Below are positions 35,840-46,049 of a stretch of DNA of 64,000 bases, piece after piece (positions within the stretch are counted from its first letter, which is position 1; the number at the start of each line of letters is the position of its first letter). The position numbers were made by a program, and so were the translations under genes. The notes beneath the pieces are model-generated. The model did not search any database and was not told the origin of the DNA. It saw only the letters and a list, made by a program, of their open reading frames with translations. Source of the DNA: Clostridiales bacterium (GTDB lineage: Bacteria; Bacillota; Clostridia; Christensenellales; Aristaeellaceae); the NCBI GenBank assembly GCA_015056015.1, contig SVHD01000008.1, positions 1 through 64,000 of the forward strand, in the 5' to 3' direction.

Positions 35840-35847
35840 CTTTCTGA

Positions 35848-36756
35848 TCAGCCCATGGCCGCCGCAATTTTCGCGGCCAGGCGCACATTATTGAGCACCA
35901 ATTGAATATTGGAGGCCAGCGATTCGCCTCCGGTAAGCTCGCATACCCGGGCCAGCAGGAAGGGGGTGGTTTCCTTGCCCTTGATTCCCTGTTCGCCCGC
36001 TTCCTTCAACGCCTGATTGATGGCGGCGTCGATGGTTTCCTTGGGCATGGCGTATTCTTCCGGAATGGGATTGGCAATCAGCATGCCGCCGGGATAATCC
36101 ATTTCCCGCTGGGCATTGATGAAGGAAGCGATTTCTTCGGGGGAATCCACCTTGTAATCCACGTTAAATCCGCTCTGCCGGGTATAGAAGGCGGGCAATT
36201 CCTTGGTGCCGTAGCCCAGCACCGGCACGCCCTTGGTTTCCAGATATTCCAGGGTCAGCCCCAGATCCAGAATGGATTTGGCGCCGGCGCAAACCACGGC
36301 CACGGGGGTCTGGGCCATTTCTTCCAGGTCGGCGGAAATATCCATGGTGGTTTCCGCGCCGCGATGCACGCCGCCGATGCCGCCGGTGGCAAATACCTTG
36401 ATGCCCGCCAGGGCCGCAATGATCATGGTGGCGGCCACGGTGGTGGCGCCATCGGCCTTCTTGGCCACCAGGATGGGCAAATCCCGGCGGCTGGCCTTGG
36501 TTACCTTGGTGCCTTCCCGGCCCAGATAATCAATTTCTTCTTCGGTAAGGCCCGCGCACAGTTTGCCGCCAATCACCGCGATGGTGGCCGGTTCCGCGCC
36601 GCATTCCCGGGCAGCCGCTTCGCATTTCAGCGCCGTTTCCACATTCTGGGGATAGGGCATGCCGTGGGAAATGATGGTGCTCTCCAGGGCGATGACGGGC
36701 CGGCCTTCCTTCAGCGCCGCCTCCACCTTGGGAGACAATTTGATATGCTGATTCAT
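35848..36756 (-). CDS. psuG: pseudouridine-5'-phosphate glycosidase
   Basis: PVIALESTIISHGMPYPQNVETA, FATGGIGGVHRGAETTMDISADLEE, VLGYGTKELPAFY. Confidence 0.95.
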   Translation of the reverse strand: MNQHIKLSPKVEAALKEGRPVIALESTIISHGMPYPQNVETALKCEAAARECGAEPATIAVIGGKLCAGLTEEEIDYLGREGTKVTKASRRDLPILVAKKADGATTVAATMIIAALAGIKVFATGGIGGVHRGAETTMDISADLEEMAQTPVAVVCAGAKSILDLGLTLEYLETKGVPVLGYGTKELPAFYTRQSGFNVDYKVDSPEEIASFINAQREMDYPGGMLIANPIPEEYAMPKETIDAAINQALKEAGEQGIKGKETTPFLLARVCELTGGESLASNIQLVLNNVRLAAKIAAAMG

Positions 36757-36774
36757 GGAATTTCCTCCTTCTTT

Positions 36775-36835
36775 GCGGGGGAACTGCTTTTGAAGCCAAA
36801 AGCGGTTTCCCCGCGCCCCCTCCGAAAAGCAATTC
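36775..36835 (+). repeat. hairpin family A, copy A4
   Basis: GCGGGGGAACTGCTTTTGaagcCAAAAGCGGTTTCCCCGC + tail CCGAAAAGCAATTCGG. Confidence 0.8.
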
Positions 36836-36942
36836 GGATAGGATCTTTCGCCTTCAAAAAACAATTTCCCCGTGGCAATTCATTTATTTGGTATCAACTG
36901 GGACACATTGTATTTTCGTTTCGTCCTTCAAAATTCCCTACA

Positions 36943-37001
36943 GCTTTCTTGGGGTGGGTGCGGGAGGGGTATTCTTTGGCTACAAAGAATATCCCTCCCG
37001 C
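36943..37001 (-). repeat. hairpin family A, copy A5 (inverted)
   Basis: CTTTCTTGGGGTGGGT + GCGGGAGGGGTATTCTTTGgctaCAAAGAATATCCCTCCCGC. Confidence 0.85.
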
Positions 37002-37021
37002 AAAAATCCCCATCCCCTCCG

Positions 37022-37489
37022 TCATTCCCTCCCATACACCTTGGCGTCGATAGCGCCCAGGCGATTGATGGTGAGGATGGCATATTCGCCGTGCATGGCG
37101 GAGCCGGGATTGAGCAGCAGGATGCCGCTGCGCCATTCCATCTTCTGCTGGTGGGTGTGGCCATAGAGCGCGGCATGCACCTTTTCTTCCACGGCCAGGT
37201 CAAAGAGGGTATCCCGCTCCTGCTTCACATGCTGATAATGCCCATGGGTGAGCAAAAGCCGCGCATTGGATAATTCAATCAGCGCCCTTGTATCGCTCCT
37301 GCCCAGATCGCAATTGCCGGCCACCTGATAAATGGGCGGCAGCATCACCCCAAGATCGGTGAGATCATGATACCCATCCCCCAGATGGATCAGGGCGTCG
37401 ATGGGGCCTTCCGCCTCCATGGCCATGAGCAGGGTGGAAAGCCGGCCGGTAAACCCATGGGAATCGCTGACCACGCCAACGCGCATCAC
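37022..37489 (-). CDS. YfcE/MJ0936-type metallophosphoesterase
   Basis: [38 protein letters not shown] motifs. Confidence 0.92.
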   Translation of the reverse strand: MMRVGVVSDSHGFTGRLSTLLMAMEAEGPIDALIHLGDGYHDLTDLGVMLPPIYQVAGNCDLGRSDTRALIELSNARLLLTHGHYQHVKQERDTLFDLAVEEKVHAALYGHTHQQKMEWRSGILLLNPGSAMHGEYAILTINRLGAIDAKVYGRE

Positions 37490-38802
37490 AATTCCTCCAG
37501 ATAGGGCAGCATGGCGCGCATGGCCAGGGCCCGATGGCTTACCCGATTCTTTTCTTCCTCGGGCATTTCGGCAAAGGTTTCCCCGGACAGATATTCGAAA
37601 TAGGGATCATAGCCAAAGCCGCCTTCCCCCCGGGGCGCATAGGTGATCACGCCGGGGCAGGAGCCCAGCACCGTATGGGTTTCCCCATTGGGCAGGGCAA
37701 GGGCCATGGCGCAGACGAACTGAGCGGTGCGATCCTCCTGGGCCACATCCTTCATATTTTCAATGAGCAGGGCATTATTGGCCGCATCATCCCCATGCAC
37801 GCCGGCATACCGGGCGGAATGCACGCCGGGGGCCCCATCCAGGGCGTCCACAGCCAGGCCGCTGTCATCCGCCAGGGCACAATAGCCCGTGGCCTTGGCC
37901 ACCGCCTGGGCCTTGATCACGGCGTTTTCTTCAAAGGTTTCGCCGTTTTCGTCAATTTCGCCGGTAAAGCCCGCTTCCCGCATGGAAATCACCTGCATGG
38001 AATCATCCAGCATTTCGGAAATTTCCCGGATTTTGTGCTGATTATTGCTGGCAATAACCAGGGTACGCCGGGGCGCAATAACGCCGGCCTTTTCGCCCAG
38101 GGCCTGCCGCTGCATGGCATGCAATTCCCGGATGCCCTTTTCCCCCAGATTCAGGATTTCATTCAGTTCATCCCGGCTGAAGGCCCGGCCCTCGCCGGTT
38201 CCCTGCAATTCAATAAACGCGCCGGTTTCATCCATGACGAAATTCATATCGGTCTGGGCGGCGCTGTCCTCCACATAGCAAAGATCCAGGCAGGGGGTAT
38301 CGGAAACGATGCCCGCGCTGACGGCGGCAATCTGATGCACGATGGGGGATTCCTTGAGCTTGCCCTTCTGCATCAATTTATCAATAGCGCAGCAAAGGGC
38401 CACAAAGCCGCCGGTAATGGATGCGGTGCGGGTGCCGCCATCGGCCTCCAGCACATCGCAGTCAATGGTAATGGTGCGCTCGCCCAGGAATCTCCGATCC
38501 ACCGCCTGGCGCAGGGCCCGGCCGATGAGCCGGCTGATTTCCACGCTGCGGCCATCCTTTTTGACCCCATCCCGGGCCTTGCGGCGGCCGGTAGAGGCGG
38601 GCAGCATGGCGTATTCCGCCGTCACCCAGCCCATGCCCTGGCCCCGCAGGAAGGGAGGCACGCTTTCTTCCACAGAGGCCGTGCAAATCACCCGTGTTCC
38701 GCCGCAGCGAATCAGGCAGCTGCCATCTGCCGTGCCCACAAAGCCCACCTGCATTTCACAGGGGCGCAGCATATCCGGCTTCCGTCCATCCGTCCGTTCC
38801 AT
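37486..38802 (-). CDS. rph-rdgB: fusion of ribonuclease PH and XTP/dITP diphosphatase (RdgB/HAM1)
   Basis: RNase [40 protein letters not shown]; Rdg[51 protein letters not shown]. Confidence 0.95.
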   Translation of the reverse strand: MERTDGRKPDMLRPCEMQVGFVGTADGSCLIRCGGTRVICTASVEESVPPFLRGQGMGWVTAEYAMLPASTGRRKARDGVKKDGRSVEISRLIGRALRQAVDRRFLGERTITIDCDVLEADGGTRTASITGGFVALCCAIDKLMQKGKLKESPIVHQIAAVSAGIVSDTPCLDLCYVEDSAAQTDMNFVMDETGAFIELQGTGEGRAFSRDELNEILNLGEKGIRELHAMQRQALGEKAGVIAPRRTLVIASNNQHKIREISEMLDDSMQVISMREAGFTGEIDENGETFEENAVIKAQAVAKATGYCALADDSGLAVDALDGAPGVHSARYAGVHGDDAANNALLIENMKDVAQEDRTAQFVCAMALALPNGETHTVLGSCPGVITYAPRGEGGFGYDPYFEYLSGETFAEMPEEEKNRVSHRALAMRAMLPYLEEL

Positions 38803-38805
38803 ATT

Positions 38806-39633
38806 TCATTCCTCCTTATCTATTTCCACATCTGATTTTTGATGATATTTGGGGCCCAGCGCCGCATAGCGCCGGGTAATCCATTTGCAGATGCCATCCA
38901 GCCCGGGATAAATCATGCGCTCGGAAATATTGATATAATCCAGCTTATCCCGGATTTCCAGCTTCACCTCCGCCGGAATAATAATGCGGCGGAAGCAATC
39001 CTCCGTTTCCGGCAGATCATTCAGCACCGTCTGGGGATCGGAGCAAACGGAAAACAGGGCATATTGATTGGCGATTCTGTTCACCGTGCTGGCGGGCTCA
39101 AAAAAGAGGGCGAAGGGCTGGGAGGAAATCCGGTTCAGCGCGTCGAAACCTTCACCCACCCGATCCATCATTTCCATGGTGAAGATATTGCCCCTTTCTT
39201 CCCGGAGCATTTCCTTGAGCGGATCGGGCAGCTGGCGATTCATTTTTTCAATATCCACGCACCAGATGATCCCGTCCCGATCATAGGTTTCCTGATCCTC
39301 GGTGGCAAAATGGGCCGCCACCAGGGGGGAATAGGTCCAATCCAAGAGGCGGGTAGGCAGGCCGAATTGCTGGGCCATGGCCAGCATCTGCCAGAATGAA
39401 TTCACATGCTGCAAATCCGCATAGCCGTATTTCCGGAAGGAACGCAGCATCTGATGCTCCAGTTTCAAATCATGGGCGCAGGCCCGGTTCAGGGAAGGGG
39501 CCAGGCCCCATTTCCAATCCGCCATGCCCCGGTATACGCAATTATCCCGGTAGCGCAGGATTTTTTCATCCCACACCCCATCAAAAATGGCGGATTGCAA
39601 TTCATCCCAGCCGTGAATGACGATTTCCTGCAT
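38806..39633 (-). CDS. FRG-domain protein
   Basis: NCVYRGMADWKWGLAPSLNRA, AQQFGLPTRLLDWTYSPLVAAHFATED. Confidence 0.85.
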   Translation of the reverse strand: MQEIVIHGWDELQSAIFDGVWDEKILRYRDNCVYRGMADWKWGLAPSLNRACAHDLKLEHQMLRSFRKYGYADLQHVNSFWQMLAMAQQFGLPTRLLDWTYSPLVAAHFATEDQETYDRDGIIWCVDIEKMNRQLPDPLKEMLREERGNIFTMEMMDRVGEGFDALNRISSQPFALFFEPASTVNRIANQYALFSVCSDPQTVLNDLPETEDCFRRIIIPAEVKLEIRDKLDYINISERMIYPGLDGICKWITRRYAALGPKYHQKSDVEIDKEE

Positions 39634-39681
39634 ACGGCGCGCCCCTTTCCTTCAAAAAATGCTGTCCCCGGAGGGATTCTG

Positions 39682-40287
39682 ATGATCAAAAGAAATTATC
39701 AAAAAGAAATGGAAGAAGAAATTGCCCGGCTCGATGGCCGCCGGCCCCGCCTGCTATTGCACAGCTGCTGCGGGCCCTGCTCCAGCGCGGTGATTGAACG
39801 GCTGCACGAGGCCTTTGATCTTACCGTGCTTTATTACAACCCCAATATTGAGCCGGAAACCGAGTATATCCATCGCCTTGAGGAGCAGGCCCGGCTTTTA
39901 TCCCTGCTGCCGGGAAATATTCCCCTGCTGCCCTGCGATTGGGAGCATGAGAAATTTTCTGCCTTTGGGGAAAAAATGGCGGAATATCCCGAGGGCGGGC
40001 CCCGGTGCATCTGCTGCTTTGAATTGCGGCTTGATTATACCGCCCGGGAAGCCAAAGCCCACGGCTTTGAATATTTCACCACCACCCTTTCCGTCAGCCC
40101 CCACAAAAATGCCGAAATTCTCAATCGGGTGGGGGCCGCCATGGGCGAAAAATATGATGTGAAATATCTGATGGCGGATTTCAAAAAGAAGAATGGTTAT
40201 CTGCGCTCGCTGCAGCTTTCCAAAGAATTTGATCTTTACCGCCAGGATTACTGCGGCTGCCTTTATTCCAAGCCGGAAAAGGAATAA
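39682..40287 (+). CDS. queH: epoxyqueuosine reductase QueH
   Basis: LLLHSCCGPCSSAVIERL, RCICCFELRL, FTTTLSVSPHKN, QDYCGCLYS. Confidence 0.95.
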   Translation: MIKRNYQKEMEEEIARLDGRRPRLLLHSCCGPCSSAVIERLHEAFDLTVLYYNPNIEPETEYIHRLEEQARLLSLLPGNIPLLPCDWEHEKFSAFGEKMAEYPEGGPRCICCFELRLDYTAREAKAHGFEYFTTTLSVSPHKNAEILNRVGAAMGEKYDVKYLMADFKKKNGYLRSLQLSKEFDLYRQDYCGCLYSKPEKE

Positions 40288-41030
40288 GAGCCCAGGGAAA
40301 TTTCCCCGCTGCGGAGGATTTCCTCTTTCCCATCCGTGATGACGATCAATCCCCCGTCATTGGCAACGCCCGTTACCCGGGCGTTTTTTTCTTGCCCGCT
40401 TTGCAGGTAGGTAATTTCCCGCCCGATCAGGGGCATCCGTGCCCGGTAAGCATCCATCAGTTCAGAATCGGAGAGGTTTTTCATCCCCGCCAGCAGATTC
40501 CCGGCGATTTTCCCCGCCAGTTCCTCCCGGGAAAGGGGAATATCCAGCGCGCCCGCAATGCCCGCTTCCGGCGGAAAGCCGCCGGGCGGCGTTTGCAGAT
40601 TTACGCCGATGCCGATAATCACCTGGTTTTCCACATATTCCGCCAGGATTCCGCAGACCTTTCTGCCCTTCACAAACAGATCATTCACCCATTTGATTTT
40701 GGGGCGGAGGGGCGTGATTTCTTCCAACGCCAGGCAGACCGCCACGGCCGCCAGCACCGTCATTTTCTGGATTTCCGCCCCGCTTTCCGGGCGCAGAAGC
40801 AGGCTCATATACAGCCCGGTGCCCGGCGGGGAAACGAAGGTCCGCCCCAAGCGCCCCCGGCCTGCCTTCTGATAATCAGCCAGCACCAGGCAGGGCGCGG
40901 AAAGATCGCCGCTGCGCACCCGCTCCTTCAGAAATACATTGGTGGAATCCACGGAAGAAAGCAGAATCAGGGGCAAATCATGCCATTCGGCCATGGCTTC
41001 CCGGATTTTTTTTTCGGCGAAAATTTCCAT
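40263..41030 (-). CDS. birA: biotin-[acetyl-CoA-carboxylase] ligase, without N-terminal HTH
   Basis: LLSSVDSTNVFLKE, ADYQKAGRGRLGRTFVSPPGTGLYMSLLLRP, KWVNDLFVKGRKVCGIL. Confidence 0.93.
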   Translation of the reverse strand: MEIFAEKKIREAMAEWHDLPLILLSSVDSTNVFLKERVRSGDLSAPCLVLADYQKAGRGRLGRTFVSPPGTGLYMSLLLRPESGAEIQKMTVLAAVAVCLALEEITPLRPKIKWVNDLFVKGRKVCGILAEYVENQVIIGIGVNLQTPPGGFPPEAGIAGALDIPLSREELAGKIAGNLLAGMKNLSDSELMDAYRARMPLIGREITYLQSGQEKNARVTGVANDGGLIVITDGKEEILRSGEISLGSYSFSGLE

Positions 41031-41126
41031 GCCCGCCCCCCTTTTCCAGCTTTCTCCATACGCCCTTCTATTATAGCTTTTTTCTTTCCTTCTGCCAAGA
41101 GGAAATAAAATTACGAGAGAATTATT

Positions 41127-41198
41127 CTGGGGAAACCGTTCTTTGTGACCAAAGAATGGTTTCCCCAGACCCCTTCCAAGAAAGTCATTCTGGATATT
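41127..41198 (+). repeat. hairpin family A, copy A6
   Basis: CTGGGGAAACCGTTCTTTGtgacCAAAGAATGGTTTCCCCAG + CCAAGAAAGTCATTCTGGATATT tail. Confidence 0.9.
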
Positions 41199-41262
41199 GC
41201 TGGACACCACAGAATCATTTTGTGTGCCAGTGCCACTTGGGAAACATGTGTCAGCATCCGGG

Positions 41263-41317
41263 AAAACAAAAAGAACGGCAACGGAGAGAATGAATTCTCT
41301 CCCGTGCCGTTTTTCTG
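41263..41317. repeat. hairpin family B, copy B2
   Basis: AAAACAAAAAGAACGGCAACGGAGAGAATGAATTCTCTCCCGTGCCGTTTTTCTG; near-identical to 21787. Confidence 0.9.
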
Positions 41318-41411
41318 CTTTCAATGCTCCTGTGGCGATGTTTCGTGATCTCATTTTCTCTTTCGTTTCTGTTACCCATTCACTGGGCACCAAGTTGATA
41401 AAAAGAAAAAA

Positions 41412-41483
41412 AGGAATATCCAGGATAGCTTTCTTGGAGGGGTGCGGGGAGGGGTTCTTTGGCTACAAAGAACCTCTCCCCGC
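41412..41483 (-). repeat. hairpin family A, copy A7 (inverted)
   Basis: AGGAATATCCAGGATAGCTTTCTTGGAGGGGT + GCGGGGAGGGGTTCTTTGgctaCAAAGAACCTCTCCCCGC. Confidence 0.9.
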
Positions 41484-41501
41484 AAAATACTCCTGGCGGT
41501 T

Positions 41502-41526
41502 CAGGGGGCGCGGAGCCCCCTGCCTC
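41502..41526. repeat. hairpin family C, copy C2
   Basis: CAGGGGGCGCGGAGCCCCCTGCCTC; identical to 21967-21991. Confidence 0.9.
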
Positions 41527-41541
41527 ATCGGTATACAGCCG

Positions 41542-43212
41542 TTATTCTTCCGGCTGATACACCAGATCCATTTCGTTTTCCTGGGCGGATACGGCCATGC
41601 CCAGATTGAGGGTGGCCTTTTCCAATTGCAGGGCCAGGGCATTGATTTTCGCCCGGCGTTCCGCGGGGGTATCGGCGGCGATGCCGGTCTCCAGCAGGGA
41701 ATCCAGCTGGGAACGGATGAATTCCAGCTTTTCGGTAATGGCGTCCGCTTCGGTACCGGCGGACATATCCGCCTCCGCTTCCTGCCAATTCATGGTGGGG
41801 GCGGCGCCCAGGGTATATTCGCTTTCCCCCTGCACGGCGGTGCAGGCATAGCCGGTTTCCTTTTCAATCAGATCGGCCAATACATCCTTGGCGGGGTTTT
41901 CCCCATGCACCAGGAAAATCTGCCGGGGCTTTTTTTGCAGTCCCTTGGCCCAGGTAAGCAGCGCCTTCTGATCGGCATGGCCGGAGAAGCCCTCCAGCCG
42001 CACGATTTCGGCCTTCACCGCAATCTTATCCCCAAAGAGGGTAACCTTTTTCACCCCATCCAGCAGCATCCGGCCCAACGACCCTGCCGCCTGATAGCCG
42101 ACGAAAACGATGGTGCTCTTTTCATTCCAAAGATTATGCTTCAGATGATGCCGGATGCGTCCGGCGTCGCACATACCGCTGGCGGCAATGAGAATCTTGG
42201 GATTCTTATCCTGGTTGAGGGCCTTGGATTCCTCGGCAGACCGGGAGAAATAGAGATTCTTGAAATCCAGGGGGTTATCGCCGGAAAGAATGCGTTCCCG
42301 GGTCTGGCTGTCAAAGACCTGGGCATTGCGGCGGAAAATTTCGGTGGTGGAAATGGCCATGGGCGAATCGATATATACATTCACCTTATCCAGCATGGCC
42401 TGATGCTCTTTATGCTCTTCGTAATAGATATTCAGCTCGTAAATCAATTCCTGGGTGCGGCCCACGGCGAAGGCGGGAATCACCACATTGCCCCCGCGGC
42501 CGATGGTGCGCACGATCACCTGAATCAATTCTTCCAGGCATTCCTTGTTTCCTTCGTGCAACCGATCGCCGTAGGTGCTTTCCATAATCACATAATCGGC
42601 CTTTTTGATGATCTTGGGATCCCTCAAGATGGGCCGGTCATCCATGCCGATATCGCCGGTATAGACCAGTTTTACCGGGCCTTCCCCATCATCCACCCAA
42701 AGCTCGGTGATGGCGGAGCCCAGAATATGCCCAGCCTCATTGAAAACGGCCTTCATCTGATCATTGATTTCAAATAATTCATCATACATATGGGGCTTGA
42801 TCAGCTTCAGGGTATTTTCCACATCTTCCATGGTATAGAGGGGCTCCACCGGATCTTTGCCCTGGCGCAGTGCCTTACGGCTTTCCCGCTCGGCGTCGGA
42901 TTCCTGGATATGGGCGCAATCGGGCAGCATGATGGAAAGCAGATCGGCGGTGGCGTCGGTGCAGTAAATAGGCCCGGAAAAGCCTCGCTTCACCAGCAGG
43001 GGCAGCCGGCCGCTGTGATCGATATGGGCATGGCTGACAATCACGCAATCCACCTTCTTGGGATCAAAGGAAAATTCCATGGCATTGCGCTTTTCCAATT
43101 CCTTGCCGCCCTGAAACTGGCCGCAATCCAATAAAATCTGATGGGTATCGGTGGTAATCAAATGGCAGGAACCGGTAACGCAATCCGCCGCGCCGCAAAA
43201 ATGGATTTTCAT
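41542..43212 (-). CDS. MBL-fold beta-CASP ribonuclease family protein
   Basis: VSHAHIDHSGRLPLL, MESTYGDRLH, AASGMCDAGRIRHHLK, GFSGHADQKALLTW. Confidence 0.93.
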   Translation of the reverse strand: MKIHFCGAADCVTGSCHLITTDTHQILLDCGQFQGGKELEKRNAMEFSFDPKKVDCVIVSHAHIDHSGRLPLLVKRGFSGPIYCTDATADLLSIMLPDCAHIQESDAERESRKALRQGKDPVEPLYTMEDVENTLKLIKPHMYDELFEINDQMKAVFNEAGHILGSAITELWVDDGEGPVKLVYTGDIGMDDRPILRDPKIIKKADYVIMESTYGDRLHEGNKECLEELIQVIVRTIGRGGNVVIPAFAVGRTQELIYELNIYYEEHKEHQAMLDKVNVYIDSPMAISTTEIFRRNAQVFDSQTRERILSGDNPLDFKNLYFSRSAEESKALNQDKNPKILIAASGMCDAGRIRHHLKHNLWNEKSTIVFVGYQAAGSLGRMLLDGVKKVTLFGDKIAVKAEIVRLEGFSGHADQKALLTWAKGLQKKPRQIFLVHGENPAKDVLADLIEKETGYACTAVQGESEYTLGAAPTMNWQEAEADMSAGTEADAITEKLEFIRSQLDSLLETGIAADTPAERRAKINALALQLEKATLNLGMAVSAQENEMDLVYQPEE

Positions 43213-43230
43213 AAGCCCTTTCTCCTTTTT

Positions 43231-44235
43231 TTAAAATCTGGTTTCGATATGCATATGCTCCGCAATGATTTTTCCCCAGCGCTGGGCGATCAGGGCCTGC
43301 CCTTCCGCAGAGGGATGCACCATATCCGCAGTGATCAGGGAGAATTCATGAAGCAGCGCCTCGCCCTCGGTAAACACAAAGGGGGCCGCCTGATATTTGC
43401 GCACAATGCCCCGGAAATCCTGCACCTTTTGCATATCCGGCAGGTGAGCAGGAAGGAGGGAAAAGATGCTGGTGGTAAAGATCGGCCTGGAATCCTGCCG
43501 CAGAACGGAAATAAAATCTGAAACCCGGCCTTCAAATTCCTCATGGGGAAACTCGCGGATCATATTGACGCCCATTTCAAAGGTGGCAAAATCCCAATCC
43601 TTCCGGGAAATAATATATTCCGCCATGGTTTTTTCCAGATGGGCAGAGCCGGCAAAGCCCAGATTGATGGTATCGCAATTGAGCATTCTGCCCAGCTTGA
43701 ATACATAATTATGCGCCGGGCCCACGGAAAGGCTGCCATGGGTGATGGAGGAGCCGTAGCAAAGCAGGATCTTTTCCGGCAGATCCTTTTTTTCCGGGGG
43801 CGTGATATCTCCTTCCGCCCGCAGGAAGCGCAAATCGCCGGAGGGCAGCACCAGCCGGATCACATCCGGAGAAAAGGGCTGCTTTTCCGCTTCCGCCAGT
43901 TCCCGGAAATATGCCATTTCCGCGGGGACGGAAAGATGAATCTGATTTTCTCCCTGATGGAGGGGGAAGGCATGCTCGGTCCAGCCGCACTGCATATAGC
44001 CGTAGTATAAGAAAACAGGCACGGCAGGGGCGGTTTCGGCATAGAGAAAAATATCCGCTTCGCCGGAAAGAATTTTGAAGCGAAGCTCCACCCCGGTGGT
44101 GGAAAGAGAAGCATTTTCCCGGGCCCTTTCATTCAGCGTTTCCCGGACGGCAGAAGGCACCCGCGCCATGCGATAGCCATGCTCGGAAGGAATCATTTCC
44201 TCCACATTGTGAAAATCAATCTTCTCAAAAATCAT
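43231..44235 (-). CDS. SGNH/GDSL hydrolase
   Basis: LLCYGSSITHGSLSVGP..NLGFAGSAHLE..FEMGVNMIREFP..DMVHPSAEGQALIAQ. Confidence 0.85.
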   Translation of the reverse strand: MIFEKIDFHNVEEMIPSEHGYRMARVPSAVRETLNERARENASLSTTGVELRFKILSGEADIFLYAETAPAVPVFLYYGYMQCGWTEHAFPLHQGENQIHLSVPAEMAYFRELAEAEKQPFSPDVIRLVLPSGDLRFLRAEGDITPPEKKDLPEKILLCYGSSITHGSLSVGPAHNYVFKLGRMLNCDTINLGFAGSAHLEKTMAEYIISRKDWDFATFEMGVNMIREFPHEEFEGRVSDFISVLRQDSRPIFTTSIFSLLPAHLPDMQKVQDFRGIVRKYQAAPFVFTEGEALLHEFSLITADMVHPSAEGQALIAQRWGKIIAEHMHIETRF

Positions 44236-44969
44236 TCTTCCATCTCCTTGGGCAATGCCTCTACCAGCTCTGTCAGTTCCGCCGGGGTAAATACAAAGGT
44301 GGGCACATCAAAGGAAGGCTCCACAAGCAGCATGGGCGAAAAGAAAAATACCGCATTGCCGTTTTCATCGGCATAATAATCCCGGGTGGCGGCAAATTCC
44401 CATTGGAATTCTTCTTCCGTTACTTCGGGGCGGCAAATGCCTTCCTGCTGCAGCTTTTTGAATTCTTCATAGAGAACAGGCGTCACCGCATCGGAAATCT
44501 GGGCGGAGGAATCCCCCACCATCACCACGCCCCGCAGCGTCAGCGTTTCGCCGATATATTCCCCGGCCACGTCGAATACCTGGGCCTCCAGGGTATATTG
44601 AACCCCCTCTTCGCCCTTGGTCTGGCTGCGCTTTTGCAGAATGGAAAGGAATTTTCCGTTGTTGCAGGTAACGGAAAAATCATGGTTCACCTCATTCTTG
44701 CCGTCAAAGAGCATATCCTTTTCATGGGCAAACATGGGCAGCACCAACTGCAGCATTTCATCCAGCGCCATCTGATAGGTATCGTTGATGGCGGCGGAGG
44801 CATAATCCTCTCCCGTAAGATGGGGATAGGCGTAGGTGAAATGATAGGTCCAATCCTTTTCGGAGGGGAAATAGGCCTCTCCCGCATTGCGCTCCACCTG
44901 CATTTCCCCCAACGCAGTTGGCAGGCACAGCAGAAACGCTGCGCAGATCAAAAGCAGCTTTTTAACCAT
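44232..44969 (-). CDS. secreted DUF3298/DUF4163-like protein
   Basis: Signal peptide MVKKLLLICAAFLLCLPTALG; YPHLTGEDYASAAINDTYQMALDEML pattern. Confidence 0.55.
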   Translation of the reverse strand: MVKKLLLICAAFLLCLPTALGEMQVERNAGEAYFPSEKDWTYHFTYAYPHLTGEDYASAAINDTYQMALDEMLQLVLPMFAHEKDMLFDGKNEVNHDFSVTCNNGKFLSILQKRSQTKGEEGVQYTLEAQVFDVAGEYIGETLTLRGVVMVGDSSAQISDAVTPVLYEEFKKLQQEGICRPEVTEEEFQWEFAATRDYYADENGNAVFFFSPMLLVEPSFDVPTFVFTPAELTELVEALPKEMEE

Positions 44970-46029
44970 TGGCAGCCCCCCAGGCAGTAAGGGAATTGCA
45001 GATAAATTCTGCATACAGGGTAAATTCCGCCTGGCGTTCCGGCGGGAATTGCAGCGTCAGCACATAATGCCAATTGACGTCCTGCGGAACCAGATGCAAT
45101 TCATACAGGCCTTCTCCCACCGCGAAAAAATAGGAAAAATCCCTGGCCTCCGTCAATTGCAAACCGGCGGCGTCCTTGCGGAAATTCTGCAGTACGGCGT
45201 CATAATCCCCGGCCGTGGTTTCAAGGGCCTGGATGGTCAGGGTGGCCTCTCCATCCGCCGTCTGCCAAACCATGCAGGCCGGCGCATCCTCGGCCAGGCC
45301 CAGAATGGAAGGAATCAGCACAGAGTATTCAAATTCGGTATTCTCGATGAATTGCCAATCATAGGTCATGCCGTTGAGATAGGTATCGGATAAGGCATAG
45401 CCGCTGATCGTATAGCCAAAGGGCATTTCCGGGGCATATTTCAGCGTCACCTGGGCATTGCAAAGCCAGGTGAGGGCGTCCTCGGGCAGGTTTTCCGCCC
45501 GCTGGCCGTATTCATCGTAATAGGTGAAAAGATCGCAGGAAAGATGCACGGTTTCCCCGTCAAAGGCGGCGGCGTAGATATGCGCGCCCACGGAGGGATT
45601 TTCCATCAGGGGAGAAAGCTCAAAATCCAGCCCGTCCGCCCGCCAGGAAATGCAGGGGCTCAGGGCCGCTTCCCCATGCTGATATTCGCCCCGGGTGAAA
45701 ACCATGGCGTAATATTCGGCAATGGCGGCCTTGGAAAGGGCGGCCCTGCCCTCCAGCAGATCTTCGCCCCCATAGGGCAGGGAAAGATTGAAAAGCCCCA
45801 AGGTCAATACCCCCTCCACCAGGGCCCGGGAGGGATCTTCCTCCTCCTGCAGCACCGGCACATCCTGCAGCACCGCGGCGCCCAGGGCCAATTCCACCAG
45901 GGTGGTCAAATTCAAATCCAGGGTGATTTCCGTGCGCTGAATATCCCGGGTGGGGGCGGCCAGCGCTGCGGAAGATGCGGAAAGAATCAGGCAGGCTGCC
46001 ATCAGCAGCGCCAGCAAACGTTTTTTCAT
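44962..46029 (-). CDS. secreted hypothetical protein
   Basis: Signal peptide MKKRLLALLMAACLILSASSAALAAP. Confidence 0.6.
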   Translation of the reverse strand: MKKRLLALLMAACLILSASSAALAAPTRDIQRTEITLDLNLTTLVELALGAAVLQDVPVLQEEEDPSRALVEGVLTLGLFNLSLPYGGEDLLEGRAALSKAAIAEYYAMVFTRGEYQHGEAALSPCISWRADGLDFELSPLMENPSVGAHIYAAAFDGETVHLSCDLFTYYDEYGQRAENLPEDALTWLCNAQVTLKYAPEMPFGYTISGYALSDTYLNGMTYDWQFIENTEFEYSVLIPSILGLAEDAPACMVWQTADGEATLTIQALETTAGDYDAVLQNFRKDAAGLQLTEARDFSYFFAVGEGLYELHLVPQDVNWHYVLTLQFPPERQAEFTLYAEFICNSLTAWGAANG

Positions 46030-46049
46030 GGGAAATACCCTCCTTTGTA

